Source of the DNA: Symbiodinium natans | Lineage: Eukaryota > Sar > Dinophyceae > Suessiales > Symbiodiniaceae | Length of the DNA stretch: 64,000 bases | Reading direction: 5' to 3' | Assembly: GCA_905221605.1 (NCBI GenBank) | Contig: CAJNDS010001112.1 | Span: forward strand, 451,001-515,000 | In this document: positions 19,363 through 31,434 of the stretch, one piece after another | How the letters are laid out: every line of letters begins with the position of its first letter | How positions within the stretch are numbered: the stretch's first letter is position 1 | Position numbers and translations under genes: made by a program | Notes under the pieces: generated by a model | The model's input: only the letters and a program-made list of their open reading frames with translations | Database searches by the model: none | What the model was told of the DNA's origin: nothing

Positions 19363-19884
19363 CAAAGGGAGTCCCCAAAGAGGGAGAAGGTCGCATGGTT
19401 TATGTAGGGTTGAGGCTTGAGGGTCTGAGGGCTTAGGGTCCCTCCGTCTTTGACGGCATGGGAACAGACAAGTACTCCGTTGAGAAAAAGGCGCCGCTGA
19501 TGACATGCACCGTCGCAGTCTGCTGGCTGCTGGCCCATCATGAGAATCCTCTCTTCAACCACCCTATGTGGGGGCGAACAGTCAGCTTAACCTGAACCTG
19601 AAACCCTAAACCCCAGACTCTAAACCCTAAACCTGGTAAACCCCAAACCCGAAGCCCTGAAAACCCCAAACCCTTCTTCTGCCGGCCTCATCACGCAATG
19701 GCATAACCTGAGCGCAATTCGCTCCACACACCAAGGCCGCAAGCCCACGAGTCCTAAAACCAGGCACTCAAAGTGAAAGGAATCTAGACCCAAGAGCAAC
19801 CTAGGAATACAAAGGATGCCCATCTTGATTTAAAGGGCTTCTACGGAACCTAGGCCCTTCAGAGAAAGGGGACTGAGGGCCTAA

Positions 19885-20008
19885 CCCTAAACCCTAAACC
19901 CTAAACCCTAAACCCTAAACCCTAAACCCTAAACCCTAAACCCTAAACCCTAAACCCTAAACCCTAAACCCTAAACCCTAAACCCTAAACCCTAAACCCT
20001 AAACCCTA
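19885..20008. repeat. Long CCCTAAA tract
   Basis: About 17 perfect copies of CCCTAAA between unrelated sequences on both sides, so it is interstitial and not a chromosome end. Confidence 0.98.
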
Positions 20009-20094
20009 CTCTGGGTCCTCGGAATTTCGACTACAGGCTCAGAAGCTGACAGAGGAGATGGAGAGCAAACAATCTGTCAAGGGCCTGAATATCT

Positions 20095-20208
20095 TGGGAT
20101 GTTCCCCCTGAGACTAACAGTCCTTAATAGGAAATATAGGGTTAGTACAAGACCAGCGACCGCTGCACGCACAGGAAGGAAGGTTTTAGTAGAAGGGGCG
20201 AACATCCC
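20095..20208. mobile_element. TIR element, family F
   Basis: Ends CTTGGGATGTTCCCC and GGGGCGAACATCCCAA with flanking direct repeat GAATATC. Confidence 0.7.
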
Positions 20209-20730
20209 AACGAATATCCCCAGGGATGGGCCCTAAACCCTACCTCAACCCTCAACCCTCAACCCTAAACCCTACACCCTAAACCCTAAACCACCATGGC
20301 TAACCCAGAGCCCTCTCCGAAGCTCGCCCTTCCCAGCTCTCTCTGAGCATCTCTCTGTCAGTCTCTCTCTCTCTCTCTCACACAACCCTGAGTCCTAAAC
20401 CCTCGATATACTACAGGGGCCGGAATATACTGTTCACTTCTGGTCCCTAAAAAAAGGCTTTACTTCACTATAGTAACCACCCCCCCCTCCCCCCAACACA
20501 AAAAAAAAGAAGAAAGAAAAGACATTCTAATTATCAAGGCCGCTATACTACCCTAAAGGCTGCTTTGCTTTGTAAGACAAGGCCCAACACCCTAAACCCT
20601 AAACCCTAAAGATGCGACGATCTCCCGGGGTCGCGGCATTGATGGCCAGTCGGCTCTTGCGCGCGCTCAGCGGCTCCTTCGAGGCATGGGTTCGGGGGTT
20701 GCAGCGTTTTGCGTTTGCGTTTCCGGATTT

Positions 20731-20887
20731 AGAGGGAGGGAGAGAGAGAGAGAGAGAGAGAGATAGAGGTAGAGAGAGAGATAGAGATAGAGATAGAGAT
20801 AGAGATAGAGATAGAGATAAAGATAGAGATAAAGATAGAGATAGAGATAGAGATAGAGATAGAGATAGAGAGAGAGAGAGAGAGAGA
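20731..20887. repeat. GA / GATAGA simple repeat
   Basis: Purine repeat: AG dinucleotides at both ends and GATAGA hexamers in the middle. Gives only artefactual RD- and SL-rich frames. Confidence 0.97.
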
Positions 20888-21570
20888 AACACCTAAACCA
20901 AAGTAGAAGCAGGAGCTAGACAGCCTTGCTGCCGCACTTTGTTGCAATTAAATCAACCTGCAAGTCCATAAAACACACCCTTCAGGCTAAAGGATTCTCA
21001 CGCGACATTCGGGGCCTCTGGGCATCAGGCTTCGCAGGGTAGTGCCACGTATAGGGTTTAGGGTTTAGGGTTTAGGGTTTAGGGTTTAGGGTTTAGGGTT
21101 TAGGGTTTAGGGTTTAGGGTTTAGGATCAAGAGTTCGTGTAGGGCCCAGGGTTGGGGGCGCAGCGATGCAACCCTAACCCCTAAACCCTAACCCTAAACC
21201 CCTGAACCCTGAACCCTGAACCCTGAACCCTAACACCTAAACCCCAAACCGAGCCCATACCATGGAGTCGGATTGGCGCCTCAATGTCGAACTTGATTCG
21301 CTGATGGTTCCTCGGCAGCTCACACCTAAACCCTAAACCCTAGACACCCCAAAAGCACCAACACCCCTTAACTTAGGAATTTCCCCCAGGGTTTAGGGTT
21401 AGTTGCTTAACCATCCCCCCCCCAAAAAAAAGAAGAAGAAAACGTATTCTTCCTCAAAGGGGCAATTTTGGGATTGTTGGATGCTGCTTTTTTGGGTTCT
21501 TAAGCAAATTGTAGTTTAAATGCTTCCTGAAAGCGGCACTGCGTCCTGTCGAGATATATACATATACAGG

Positions 21571-21682
21571 TTTTTATGGTCACTTCTCGAAATTCTGGCC
21601 CCTTTTGGGGTTACTATAATAAGGCGGCCCCCGATTCTTTAGGGTACCCCAAACAGGGACCATAATTTCGAGATCTGACAGC
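21571..21682. mobile_element. TIR element, family I
   Basis: Arms TATGGTCACTTCTCGAAAT and ATTTCGAGATCTGAC, middle CTATAATAAGGCGGCCCCC. Related copy at 55965-56055. Confidence 0.6.
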
Positions 21683-22409
21683 CTAATGACCCTAAACGCG
21701 AATACGCCCCCTTCCCGTGGGCTCCCTTTCAGCGTTACGGGGTTGCTCTTGAGGAGGGATACCTTCAGCGACCATAGCCAGGATAGGTTTCGGGTGCAGG
21801 GTTTGGGGCTTTTCTAGCCAGGATCAACATAGTAAATGCCATACTCTCCCTACTATGTAAGTTAAGTTCTTTGCAACAGCAACCTCAGCAACCCAAGACT
21901 ATTGGCCCTCTTGCGCCCCCCGAACTCCAAACCAGAGGACCCCGCCCTCGGATGTCTTGGGTGTACCTTTCTAACTTCAGAACCCTTCAAAGAACTTTTG
22001 CCCTAAACCCTAAAACCTAAACCTTAGGGTTTAGAGCCTTAGAACCCTAAACCCTGAACCCTGAACCCTGAACTTAGAACCCTGAACCCTGAACCGTAAA
22101 CCCTAAACCCGAAACTCTGAACCCTAAACCCTGAACCCCCGAACCCAAGCCAGAACCACTGCGCCATCTGAGAGGGAGGCTTCAGGCCAAAGATCTTGGC
22201 CTCACTACGTAGCTTTGGGTCCTCCCGTGGACAGGGGCGGTTTCGGGTTTAGGGTTTAAGGCTTAGGGTGGGCTGGCCGTTTCGGGCTTAAGGTCTAAGG
22301 AAGGTGAACCATCATGCTTGGGATTGACGATGATCTAGGCACAGCCTCCACAATCTCGGGAGCATGACTGACTTTCCCGCATCCTGATTGCCTTGTGCAG
22401 CTCTCCCTT

Positions 22410-22775
22410 GCCCTGAACTTTATAGACTCTAAGCCCTAAATCCTAAACTCTACAGATTCTAAACTCTAAATCCTCAACCCTAAACCCTGAACTCTATAGA
22501 CTCTAAGCTCTAAACCCTACATCCTAAACCCTAACACCTGAACTCTAGAGACTCTGAACCCTAAATGCTAAAACTGAAAAAACCCTAAAATCTATCGACT
22601 CTTAAGCTGTAAACCCTCAATCCTAAACCCTGAACGCTAAAGACTCCAAAAACCTTAGCCCTAAATCCTAAACCCTAAAATCTATGGACTATAAGCTCTA
22701 AACCCTAAATCCTAGACCCTAAACCCTGACCTATATAGACTCTGAGCTCTAAACCTAAATCCTAAACCCTCAAGC
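22410..22775. repeat. Higher-order repeat built from telomere-heptamer variants
   Basis: A block of about 47 bp recurs about eight times, each with an ACTCTATAGACTCTAAGC-like core (at about 22420, 22447, 22490, 22541, 22588, 22634, 22678 and 22730) joined by CCCTAAATCCTAAACC-type heptamers. It is satellite-like and grew from telomeric DNA. Confidence 0.75.
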
Positions 22776-23065
22776 CTCAACCCGCTTGTCATGTCCACCA
22801 CGGGCAGCTAGGCATTAGGGTTTAGGGTTTAGGGTTTAGGGGTTAGGGGTTTAGGGTTTAGGGCCATGTTCGACCTGCCCAAAACTATGGCCGACTTTTT
22901 AGCGTCGAGTCGGTTCTGCCTAGCGTATCGGGGCGTCCTAGAACACTAAAGTTGGATTTTAGGGCTCAGGGTTTCGCAAGACATGAAGCAGATGCATATT
23001 TTTTCCTTGTTTTCAGGTCGAGGTATGCTTTCCTGCAAGATTGACACTTGTGATACAGGAGGAGA

Positions 23066-23458
23066 TCACTTGTTGGGTCTCTTCGCAAACCCACGCATGT
23101 ACTCCTTCACCAGATCACCGGTGCATTCCCGAAGATCATCGTTGCGGCGCCAGTACTCATACTGGGCACTGCGAATTTGGGAGGCAAGTAGCGACGAGTT
23201 GGCCTTCACCTGCTGATTTCGCTTCAGACGATCTTTGATGAAGCGCCATGCGCGATCGATAATCTGGGCGCCCGCCTTCACCTTCAATTTTCGACCATCC
23301 GGTAACTTGTGAGTGGAGATCTTGACGTAAGTGGGCTTCAGCCACATCCACTTGCCGCCTCTTTTCACGCGCGTCTTCTTGTGGACCACGGCATCATGTA
23401 GCATGCCGGCGACTTTGAAACGGTACGAAGTCGCCAAGGAGCTGGGCGTGGTCGCCAA
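23066..23458 (-). CDS. Transposase-like fragment (ISXO2/IS1595-like C-terminal region)
   Basis: Minus-strand ORF of 130 codons with a GGKWMWLKPTY stretch, THKLPDGRKLKVKAG, IIDRAWRFIKDRL and SAQYEYWRR. This resembles the C-terminal part of ISXO2-type DDE transposases (KAGTQxIDRxW pattern), a type I recall from dinoflagellate predicted proteins; from memory, not by search. The first listed codon is TTG, so the true start is upstream or in another exon. An overlapping frame just upstream (TLSMLLNGGVPPERITVF) also looks coding, so this is probably a truncated or frameshifted copy. Confidence 0.5.
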   Translation of the reverse strand: MATTPSSLATSYRFKVAGMLHDAVVHKKTRVKRGGKWMWLKPTYVKISTHKLPDGRKLKVKAGAQIIDRAWRFIKDRLKRNQQVKANSSLLASQIRSAQYEYWRRNDDLRECTGDLVKEYMRGFAKRPNK

Positions 23459-24129
23459 GGTCAGCGAAGACGGTGATTCGCTCCGGCGGAACGCCCCCGT
23501 TCAGAAGCATGCTCAGGGTCGTGTCACGGAGCGTCCCTCGGCAGGACAAGACTCTAGGACTTGGGGTTTGAGTTTTTGTGTCTATGGCTTAGGGGTTCAT
23601 GGTGTAGCAAGTTGACATGCTCTCTGCAACTCAGGATGATCATGGATGATCCGAGTGTGAAGTTGTCGTAATCGAGCCTTTGTCACAATCGCTGCACTCG
23701 CTTTCACTAAGCGCGACAGCTCGAGATAAACAGGTATGCCAACACCGAGCAGGGTCTAGGGCCCGGAACGCCTGTGGGCAGGTTTGTCTTCTGGCACCAA
23801 ACGCAAGCCCGTGTGACCGACAAAAACTCCGTCTTCAACTTTCGGCCAGGTTTCTTAAGCGGCGGCTGCTGCCTCTAGCATCAGGTTTGGCGTGGCTTGG
23901 CTCGGCGGCTTCCTGCTTAAAGTGCACCAAAACCATATTTCCAACCCCCCATCTGGGCTCGCAAAAGGGAGTTTGGGGAAGGTTCGAAGCTACTTTGCAG
24001 CTCGACCTTTACAGCTTCTACACAGCAAGCCCTACATCCACAGTCAGGCCATAGCTGCCGTTAGCATGTTGCCAGGCTTTCGAAGCTACTTTGCAGCCCA
24101 CCTTTGCAGCTTTTACGCCGTATCACAGC

Positions 24130-24860
24130 AAACATTAAATCCAGGTACGAATTAAGTAAGTTCGAAGAAAGTAAAAATAATTGCATTCATTCACGTAATT
24201 TAATTACGCCATTTCTTCGAATTTACTTAATTTAAACAATTCAACTGGTCAGCTAATTACGTATTAAACATCCAGAAAAAACAGCTCAAAACGTATCTTA
24301 GTTTATTTAACTAGTCTAATTCGTTTAATTACTTTAATTGCCCGGTAATTGCATTCATTACGTTAGTCAAGTTCGGAGAAAATTGTAAAATCTCTTAAGT
24401 ACTTTAATGGGATTTAGTTGGCCGGCAATTATGAAATATTCAGGAAACACCTCAAAAAAGTAACTTTGCTATTTTATTTAACTTAACTAATTTGCTTAAA
24501 TTATTTGCAATCCTTCGAACTCAAATATTTACGCTTTGATCGACCGGCAATTAAATGAATTAAATTCATCAAATGAATTCAACTCATCAAACTCCTCAAA
24601 TAAATTACTGAAATTATTGACAATATTTTTCGCAGTCGTCGGCTTTAATGAATTGAATCAGTTTTTGGAGTTTAATTTGATTTCGTTAACTACTTCAATA
24701 ACAGAGCTTAATTTAAGTAGTTTCATGAGTTTAATTCCCGGGCAACTAAATTTAGTAAAAACATATAAACTGTAACATGTTCCATTTTTCTCGGTTTTTA
24801 GCAATTTAACTTATTTAACTATTCACAAAAATCAATACACATACACTGTGCGCTTTAGAA
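24130..24860. other. AT-rich island with degenerate tandem repeat
   Basis: Base composition drops to roughly 30% GC, unlike everything around it, with no heptamers until 24860. A degenerate unit of about 170 bp recurs: TAATTGCATTCATT at about 24179 and 24344, and CTCAAAACG/CTCAAAAAAG followed by TTATTTAACT at about 24288 and 24452. The only frame (24536-24775) is low complexity (NELN, SSN) and probably not coding. Organelle or foreign origin is possible but unproven. Confidence 0.6.
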
Positions 24861-25674
24861 CTTTAGGGTTCAGAGCTTAGGGTTTAGGATTGAACGCTTG
24901 TGCTTTCCACTGCAACATGCTGGCAGGGCTACTTAACACACATTCTCTAGGTGGCGGCGTCATGGATAATTGCTCCATGGGGCCAATGTCCTGTGCTGTA
25001 TGGGAAACGGCCGCATACTTGAATAAGGGCCACTGGACTCCCCCTTGATCTCATGTTCAAATTCACTGGCCCCCTTTGATATATGTTATAAGGAAGGTGA
25101 CACAAGACAGGCCCAAAAAAAGGGTGCAGGGTTTAGGGTTTAGTTGCTTAGATCTACCCCCCCCTCCCCCCACCCTCCACGCACGCATCAGTCTCCTTAA
25201 TACTGTCGGCATAGAGGAAAAGATCTCCACCGCTATCCCGATCTCCGTCCACCTACTTGAACCATGCAGATTCTCGAGGTCTCGGGGGTTTATTGGCTTT
25301 AAGGCCTCGGGCTCAGGGGATTAGGGAAGGCCTTGAAACACCCACCCTACACCCCAAACCCTAAACCCTAAACCCGAAATTCTAAACTCTAAATCCTAAA
25401 CCCTAAGTTCAGGGACAGAGCGTGCGGTACCGAAGTCGTTACGAGGTAGGTGTTGAGGGTTTTAGGGTTTAGGGTTTCGGGGTCGGCGTGTTGAGTGGGT
25501 TTTGGCCTCCTTACAGCCCCAAAACTAAGAGGTGGGGGGGGGGGGGGGGGTGGGCTTTTCCGTGGAGGCCGTGCTAGTGCTAGCGGAGCTGGGTGAGCAT
25601 CCTAGGGCAATTCAGAATCGTAGTTGATGAGACCCTAGACCCTAAACCCTAAACCCTGAACCCTGAACCCTAAA

Positions 25675-25754
25675 CACTAGACCCTAAACCCTAAACCCTA
25701 AACCCTAAACCCTAAACCCTAAACCCTAAACCCTAAACCCTAAACCCTAAACCC
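25675..25754. repeat. CCCTAAA tract with 6-bp flanking duplication
   Basis: ATGAGA stands directly before the tract (after GTTG, with CCCTAGA variants) and again directly after it. This fits insertion of telomeric repeat at a staggered break. Confidence 0.6.
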
Positions 25755-25865
25755 ATGAGAGTGGCCATAGCTGCAGCAATAAGAATAAGCAGAAATGACC
25801 ATGGTAGGACTACTAGTGTTTTTGATCACGAGCAATGGTAAGGATTGAACCACAACAACCCACAG

Positions 25866-25966
25866 GCCCAATACCCCTTGTCAAGGAATAGACCTTACAG
25901 CATATGAAGGATCTCTATATGTGTTAAGGGATATGTCTTAAACTAAAGGGTATTGGGCTCTCAGGG
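25866..25966. mobile_element. Palindromic TIR element, family C
   Basis: Arms GCCCAATACCCCTT and GGGTATTGGGCTC around AAGGAATAGACCTT and TATGTGTTAAGG. About 100 bp. Confidence 0.75.
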
Positions 25967-26576
25967 AACCATAACAACCATAATCTGTCCCTTCAGGGCT
26001 TTGCTTACGGCAGTCACGGCATGTCAAAGTGGGGGGGGGGTTTATCAAGGGAGTCTTACTCGGGCCCCGAAGGACTTCCCTACGAGGCTTCCCATAATGG
26101 ACTCCTGGTGTGGACCTTATATTCCGCTAGACAAATTTCAAATCTTTCAAAGGGCCCCAAACCCCAAGGGTACAACCTTACGGGTCCAAGGAAGAGTCCT
26201 ATGAGTTTAGGGAATTTGGGGACCTCATCTCAACGCTTGGGCTTAGCCCTAAACCCTAAACCCTAAACCCTAAACCCTAAACCCTAAACCCTAAACCCTA
26301 AACCCTAAACCCTAAACCCTAAACCCTAAACCCTAAACCCAAGCATCCCAGGCGGCAAGCTCTGAAACACGATGCCTTCATCGTAGGAAGGGGGATCAGG
26401 CTATCCAAAGTTCACGCTCCAAACCAAAAAACCTCAAAACAACCCAAGCCGGGGACCCTAAACCCTAAACCCTAAACCCTAAACCCTAATCCCTAGACAA
26501 CGTCAAGGACGTATCCAAAGCAGGCCCAGGCCTTCACGAAACCAAAGCCTTCCGAATTGCGCCTGCCTGGCCTCAG

Positions 26577-26868
26577 GGTTTAGGGTTTAGGGTTTAGGGT
26601 TTAGGGTTTAGGGTTTAGGGTTTAGGGTTCAGGGTTCAGGGTTCAGGGGTTCAGGGGTTCAAGGGTTTAAGGGTTTAAGGGTTTAAGGTTTAAGGGTTTA
26701 AGGGTTTAAGGGTTTAAGGGTTTAAGGGTTTAAGGGTTCAAGGGTTCAAGGGTTCAAGGGTTTAAGGGTTTAAGGGTTTAAGGGTTTAAGGGTTTAAGGG
26801 TTTAAGGGTTTAAGGGTTTAAGGGTTTAAGGGTTTAAGGGTTTAAGGGTTTAAGGGTTTAGGGTATAG
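26577..26868. repeat. TTTAGGG tract switching to an 8-bp TTTAAGGG array
   Basis: Seven or so TTTAGGG copies pass through TTCAGGG and TTCAGGGG into more than 20 copies of the octamer TTTAAGGG (26650-26862), with a short TTCAAGGG block in the middle. Homogenisation of a variant shows local amplification rather than telomerase-templated addition. Confidence 0.95.
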
Positions 26869-27760
26869 TGTAAAGGGGCTCAGGGTTTAGGGTATAGGGA
26901 TCGGGTTCAGGGTTCAGGGCTTAGGGTTTTGTTTAAGGTTTCGGGCTTCGGGTTCAGGGTTGGCCAAGCTTTGGGGGTTTGGGTTTTTTGAGAGTCTTTG
27001 AGGTTTAGGGCTTAGGGTTTTTCAGGTTTTGGAGCTTTCGGGTTTGGGTCAGGGGGGGGGGGTGCGCCCTCTGAATTGTGAAGTCACTCTTGAGGTACTC
27101 CAAATGTCTCATATGAAATCAGTTTAGGGTTCAGACACTTTAGAGAACTGACAGGGGTGAAACCCCTAAACCCAAAACTCAGAGGGGTGGAGGGTGCCAA
27201 GAAAGCCAATACAGATCGGGGTCTAAGGGGCTAGAGGCGCCTTGAGACCTCAACTACCCTGCTTGGAGGTTCATGGGTACTTAGAAGTAGGGTGATAAGT
27301 AGGGCAACTTTGGCCATAACCTTCGAAGCCCTCCAAGCAATCCCCACATACCCCGAAACCGGCAACAAACATAACTCAAATGCCCAAACCCAGGAGCACC
27401 GTGGCAGCCTCAATATCACGCAACCACAACAAGCATACCAAGTGAGCCACAAGCTGCAGGAGACCACATCCGCTGAGGCACGCCCCAAAGTGCCACAAAC
27501 GACCCCCAACACAAGCTCTTCACAGATGCAGTCCCTCATTCCCTACTAGGAACCAGCCAGACCAAGCCGAACGTCTCAACTCCTAGCAGCCAAAATCGAG
27601 CGGAGAACCCTAAACCCTAAACCCTAAACCCTAAACCCTAAACCCTAAACCCATAAACCCTAAACCCTAAACCCTAAACGGAGCGGCTTCGGAAAGTTCC
27701 AGTTCGAGACGGTCCCGGTCGGCATGGTCTGAACCTCGACATTTTCCAGGAAGAGCTGCT

Positions 27761-27888
27761 TAGGGTTTAGGGTTTAGGGTTTAGGGTTTAGGGTTTAGGG
27801 TTTAGGGTTTAGGGTTTAGGGTTTAGGGTTTAGGGTTTAGGGTTTAGGGTTTAGGGTTTAGGGTTTAGGGTTTAGGGTTTAGGGTTCA
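27761..27888. repeat. Long TTTAGGG tract
   Basis: About 18 perfect heptamers. An opposite-orientation CCCTAAA tract lies 80 bp away (27606-27678). Confidence 0.98.
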
Positions 27889-27994
27889 GGGATATTGGGC
27901 TCGTTGGGTAAGAAACAGAACCCACTTGTTTGGTAGGTCCTTAGTATAGAATTCTTGGGAACCCAAACAAAACCAGGCTTTTGGTTCTTAAGGT

Positions 27995-28112
27995 GCTTGG
28001 AGGTTCATGAGTAGTCATACTTAGGTTTGTAAGTACCTTAAATGGGGCCTAGAACAATAGTTACGATGCTTATCACCCCACATATAACTACAAATTGAAC
28101 CTCCAAGTACTC
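27995..28112. mobile_element. TIR element, family M
   Basis: Ends CTTGGAGGTTCATGAGTA and AATTGAACCTCCAAG, with CTTAGGTTTGTAAGTACC and GATGCTTATCACCCC inside. Confidence 0.7.
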
Positions 28113-28254
28113 CCTCTCTTCCGTTACCACCACCACCATTTACACCTGCGTCATGAATAATACTGCTGCTGTCATCCGTATTGCTAAGTAAGAATGGCTT
28201 CTCACGCATTGAATACTATAATGAAGATTGCTGCTACTGTTATTGCTCCTAGAC

Positions 28255-28372
28255 CTGCCAACATTGTGGTTTGGATGGCCCCTAAAAACCCCCTGAACAT
28301 ATTCCCTAGTACTATCCTCATAGACACAATAAGAGAAAATAAAGAATATCCCAAGGGCCCAACCTAAAAACC
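28255..28372. mobile_element. TIR element, family L
   Basis: GGATGGCCCCTAAAAACC at one end and TATCCCAAGGGCCCAACC at the other, as in the intron copies. Confidence 0.6.
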
Positions 28373-29217
28373 TTAAAATCCTAAACCCTAAGCCCTAACC
28401 TAGAAGCTTTTACCGATACCTAAACCGCAATCGCTAAGCCCTAAACCCTAAACCCCCAACCCTAAACCTAACCTATTTTTTTGCCGACTAACAACGCCCT
28501 TTTCCCTTCGTACTAACCTCCACATCAAGGAACTCCATATTACAATGGACTCGTCCTTAGGGTTTGGGGCTTAAATCCAAAATAAAAGCGTTGAAAAGTA
28601 AATTCCTGCTGGGTTGCTGAAAGAAAATAAAAGGTATTGCATTTTCAACCGTTGCTAAAGCGGCAACGGTTGTTGGTGGATCTGTTGGCACTGGTATTGT
28701 ATTAAAACATAGTGATTTAGTGTTTAAGGTTCAGCTTAGGGTCTAGGGTTTAGGGGGGGGGGGGGGGGAGTGTCTAGGGTTCAGGGTGGCTATAATGCCT
28801 TCAAGCCATGAACGCAGGGTTTAGGGTTTAGGGTTTAGGGTTTAGGGTTTAGGGTTTAGGGTTTAGGGTTTAGCATGCTCTTGTGCATCTGGGTGCCAGG
28901 CCGCCCACAGGCCAGCCAAGCGTAGCGGAGGCCCTCTTGCTGACGCTTGTGTTTTATTTGCTGTGCTTCTGCTAGGCGTCTGGCAAACGACTGAACTGGG
29001 TCAGTGCACCTCGAATCATGCCGTGACCTTTCTTGCAAACATTAGGAGGTATGAGTGGTCTTCCATGCGCTACAGTTGCTACAGAAACATGCTTGAACCT
29101 GGTTGTCGCAGCAACTTCCCTGCATCAAAGGCCTTCTTCAGTTGCTGAGTTACCCTAGGCCAACAAAGGTCGACCTTGGCATTGTGGTAGGAGTATATAT
29201 ACCAAAAGGTTAACAGT

Positions 29218-29312
29218 TACCTACTCAGCTACTAAGGGACTACTGTTTGCTTAAGAACCCAAAAAAACTACATTAACCTTGTACTTTTGCGGGGTTCTTA
29301 AGCAAGTCGTAG
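29218..29312. mobile_element. TIR element, family H
   Basis: Arms CTACTGTTTGCTTAAGAACCC and GGGTTCTTAAGCAAGTCGTAG. A related copy is nested at about 56530-56624. Terminal CTAC/GTAG keeps the CT...AG rule. Confidence 0.7.
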
Positions 29313-30439
29313 ATGGAAGTATGGAAAAAAGATTTAGGGTTTAGGGTTTAGGGTTTAGGGTTTAGGGTCTAGGGATTAGGGTTTAGGGTTCAGGGTTTAG
29401 GGTTTAGGGTTCAGGGTTTAGGGCGTAGGGGTACTCCTGAGAACTGTTCACACCCAGAGGCCAAAAGGTGCTCTGGGTGTGTCTCGGAGAGGGCCAGCCA
29501 GAGGACTAGCCATGCTTGAGGCTAGCCCTAAACCCTTTACTAAACCCTAAACCCTAAACCCTAAACCCTAAACCCTAAACCCTGAACCCTGAACCCTGAA
29601 CCCTGAACCCTGCAAAGCTGCCACATTCTGTTTTCCTGGCTTGTGCGGCTTGCTGGCTTTCATGTCATCTTGCATGCCAGCTTGAGGTAGGCGAAGACCT
29701 GAGGAACCAAGGAAGTTTAGGGTTTAGGGTTTAGGGTTTAGGGCTTAGGAGTTCAGGGTTACTGCCTGCCTCAACCGACAATGACAGATGACCGGCAACA
29801 AAGAACTTTTGACAGAGCTATCATTGAGATACCGACCTCAAACTTCTTGGGAAGGAACTCTACCAAACCCGAAATTTGGTTTAACCCTAAACCCTAAACC
29901 CTAAACCCTAAGCCCTACGCCCTAAACCCTAAACCTCAAACCCCAACCGCGTGCCTGCGCCGATCCCGGGGCCGAGCCGCCCCGGAGCTCGAAACCATCG
30001 CCCCGCGGCAAGACCTGAAGGGGTTTAGGGCTTAGGGCTTAGGGCTTAGGGTTTAGATCCTAAACCCTAGCCCTAAACCCTAAACCCATTCTTGAGCTGG
30101 GGTTTAGTAGTTGGGGTCTGGGTCCAGGTGTGTGAAGTCTAAATTTGAGAGCTTTGGGTTTTCGGTTTGCAGGGTTTATGGCTTTACGTGCCCTAAGGGA
30201 TCTGTCAGAGGTCTAGGGTTCAGGGCAGTTTTGGGTTAAGGTTGAGGGTGATTCGAGAAAGAGGCGTGGTTGGATATTGCATGACCTTTGTTGGTGCCCT
30301 AAACTGTACGGAAGGTACTAGAGAAGGCACTCTAACGGCGGCTCCTACAAAAATAACAAATTTTTTTGCTTCAGATCATAATTCAGATCAACCCCACCTA
30401 ACTCATGCAACCCGCGGATATCCCCAAACCCCTAACCCT

Positions 30440-30505
30440 AAACTTGGGATGTTCCCCCTTATACTAACCAGTCCTTAATAGAATTATAATCCCTACTAAG
30501 GACAC
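30440..30505. mobile_element. Family F element truncated by a telomeric tract
   Basis: Starts CTTGGGATGTTCCCCC next to CCTAAA and is cut after CCCTACTAAGGA, where CCCTAAA repeats begin. Confidence 0.65.
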
Positions 30506-30699
30506 CCTAAACCCTAAACCCTAAACCCGAAACCGGGCTTGGGCGTCGTTCGGGGGTGGGTCTGTGCTTGGGCGCGCAGGGATTTAGTCCAGGGTTGCTT
30601 CCAGGCATTCGCGATACTTCCCGTAGAACCTTGATAAGAGTTTTGGGTTTAGGGTTGAATAGTCCCTTGGGTTTTATAGAAATACAAGCAACAAATACA

Positions 30700-30893
30700 A
30701 CCCAAGAGGTTCCTAGGAATAAAAAGGGTATCCTTTTTGGTGTGAAGGGGCTTATAAGGGAACCCAGACACTAAGAAGGGGGGAATAGCGGCCTACTCTG
30801 GTCCTCGATACAATCTTTACTACTCCCTTGGGCTTTATCATATAGAAGAGACAAATAAACAGATACATTCCTAAGGGGGCTATACTCAGGTCG
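30700..30893. mobile_element. Composite of families A and J
   Basis: A family J body (GGAATAAAAAGGGTATCC to CGGCCTACTCTGG) runs directly into a family A half (ACTCCCTTGGGC to AAGGGGGCTATA). The minus-strand exon 30894-31009 abuts it, so the composite may be an intron. Confidence 0.6.
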
Positions 30894-31009
30894 TGCTGGA
30901 AAGAAAAGGTACTTCAACAAAAACGCACAGACGGCTTTCTTGACATTCATTGGTGACAACTTCAGCTGATGGTCTTCGACCCAAGCCACTCTTACTTCAA
31001 GAGCCTTGC
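30894..31009 (-). CDS. Exon-like fragment
   Basis: Minus-strand frame reading ALEVRVAWVEDHQLKLSPMN then VKKAVCAFLLKYLFFPAR, with CAAG|G acceptor context upstream. Parent gene unknown. Confidence 0.5.
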
Positions 31010-31380
31010 TGTAAGCTAAACCCTAAGCCCTAAGCCCTCAGCCCTAAGCCCTCAGACCGAAGCCTTAAGCCCGAAGCCCAGAACACCCAGCCTCCCAAAT
31101 CCTTCCGTCCCATGGCCTTTGTGCAGCTCGGGCGGACGTCGCAGGCCCTCTGGGCCTAGGGTCGACTCTGCTGAGGCTCTCTGAGGCGACGGACACGGTT
31201 ATAAAAGGATTTCTAGACCCACGGAATCAAAGGCGGGAACCCAAACCCTAAGAAACAGGGAGCAAGGGTCTGTTCTGGGTCCGAGGTTTCGGGGGTGAAC
31301 TAACTTTGGGCTTGGTTCTTCGGCTCTGGGCCACCCAATGCTAGTCGACTGCAGCTTAAATGATGGGTGTGGAGTGTGGG

Positions 31381-31388
31381 TTTAGGGT

Positions 31389-31434
<46 letters not shown>

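Larger units (their letters stand above)
17302..23065. other. Gene-poor stretch: tracts, TIR elements and simple repeats
   Basis: 17330-17560 may hold the 5' end of the J-domain gene. The rest is tracts (17819-17905, 18480-18558, 19885-20008, 21054-21124), degenerate telomeric DNA (18650-18960, 22020-22160), families E, F, I and M, and short GC-rich pieces that may be exons. No complete gene identified. Confidence 0.6.

Noticed and set aside
20599-20947. Ser-Leu and Arg-Asp repeat ORFs
   Set aside because: Translation of a GA/GATAGA simple repeat on both strands.
30890-30900. Perfect GACC target duplication around the A/J composite at 30700-30893
   Set aside because: The second GACC lies inside the normal terminus of family J, so the match may be part of the element.
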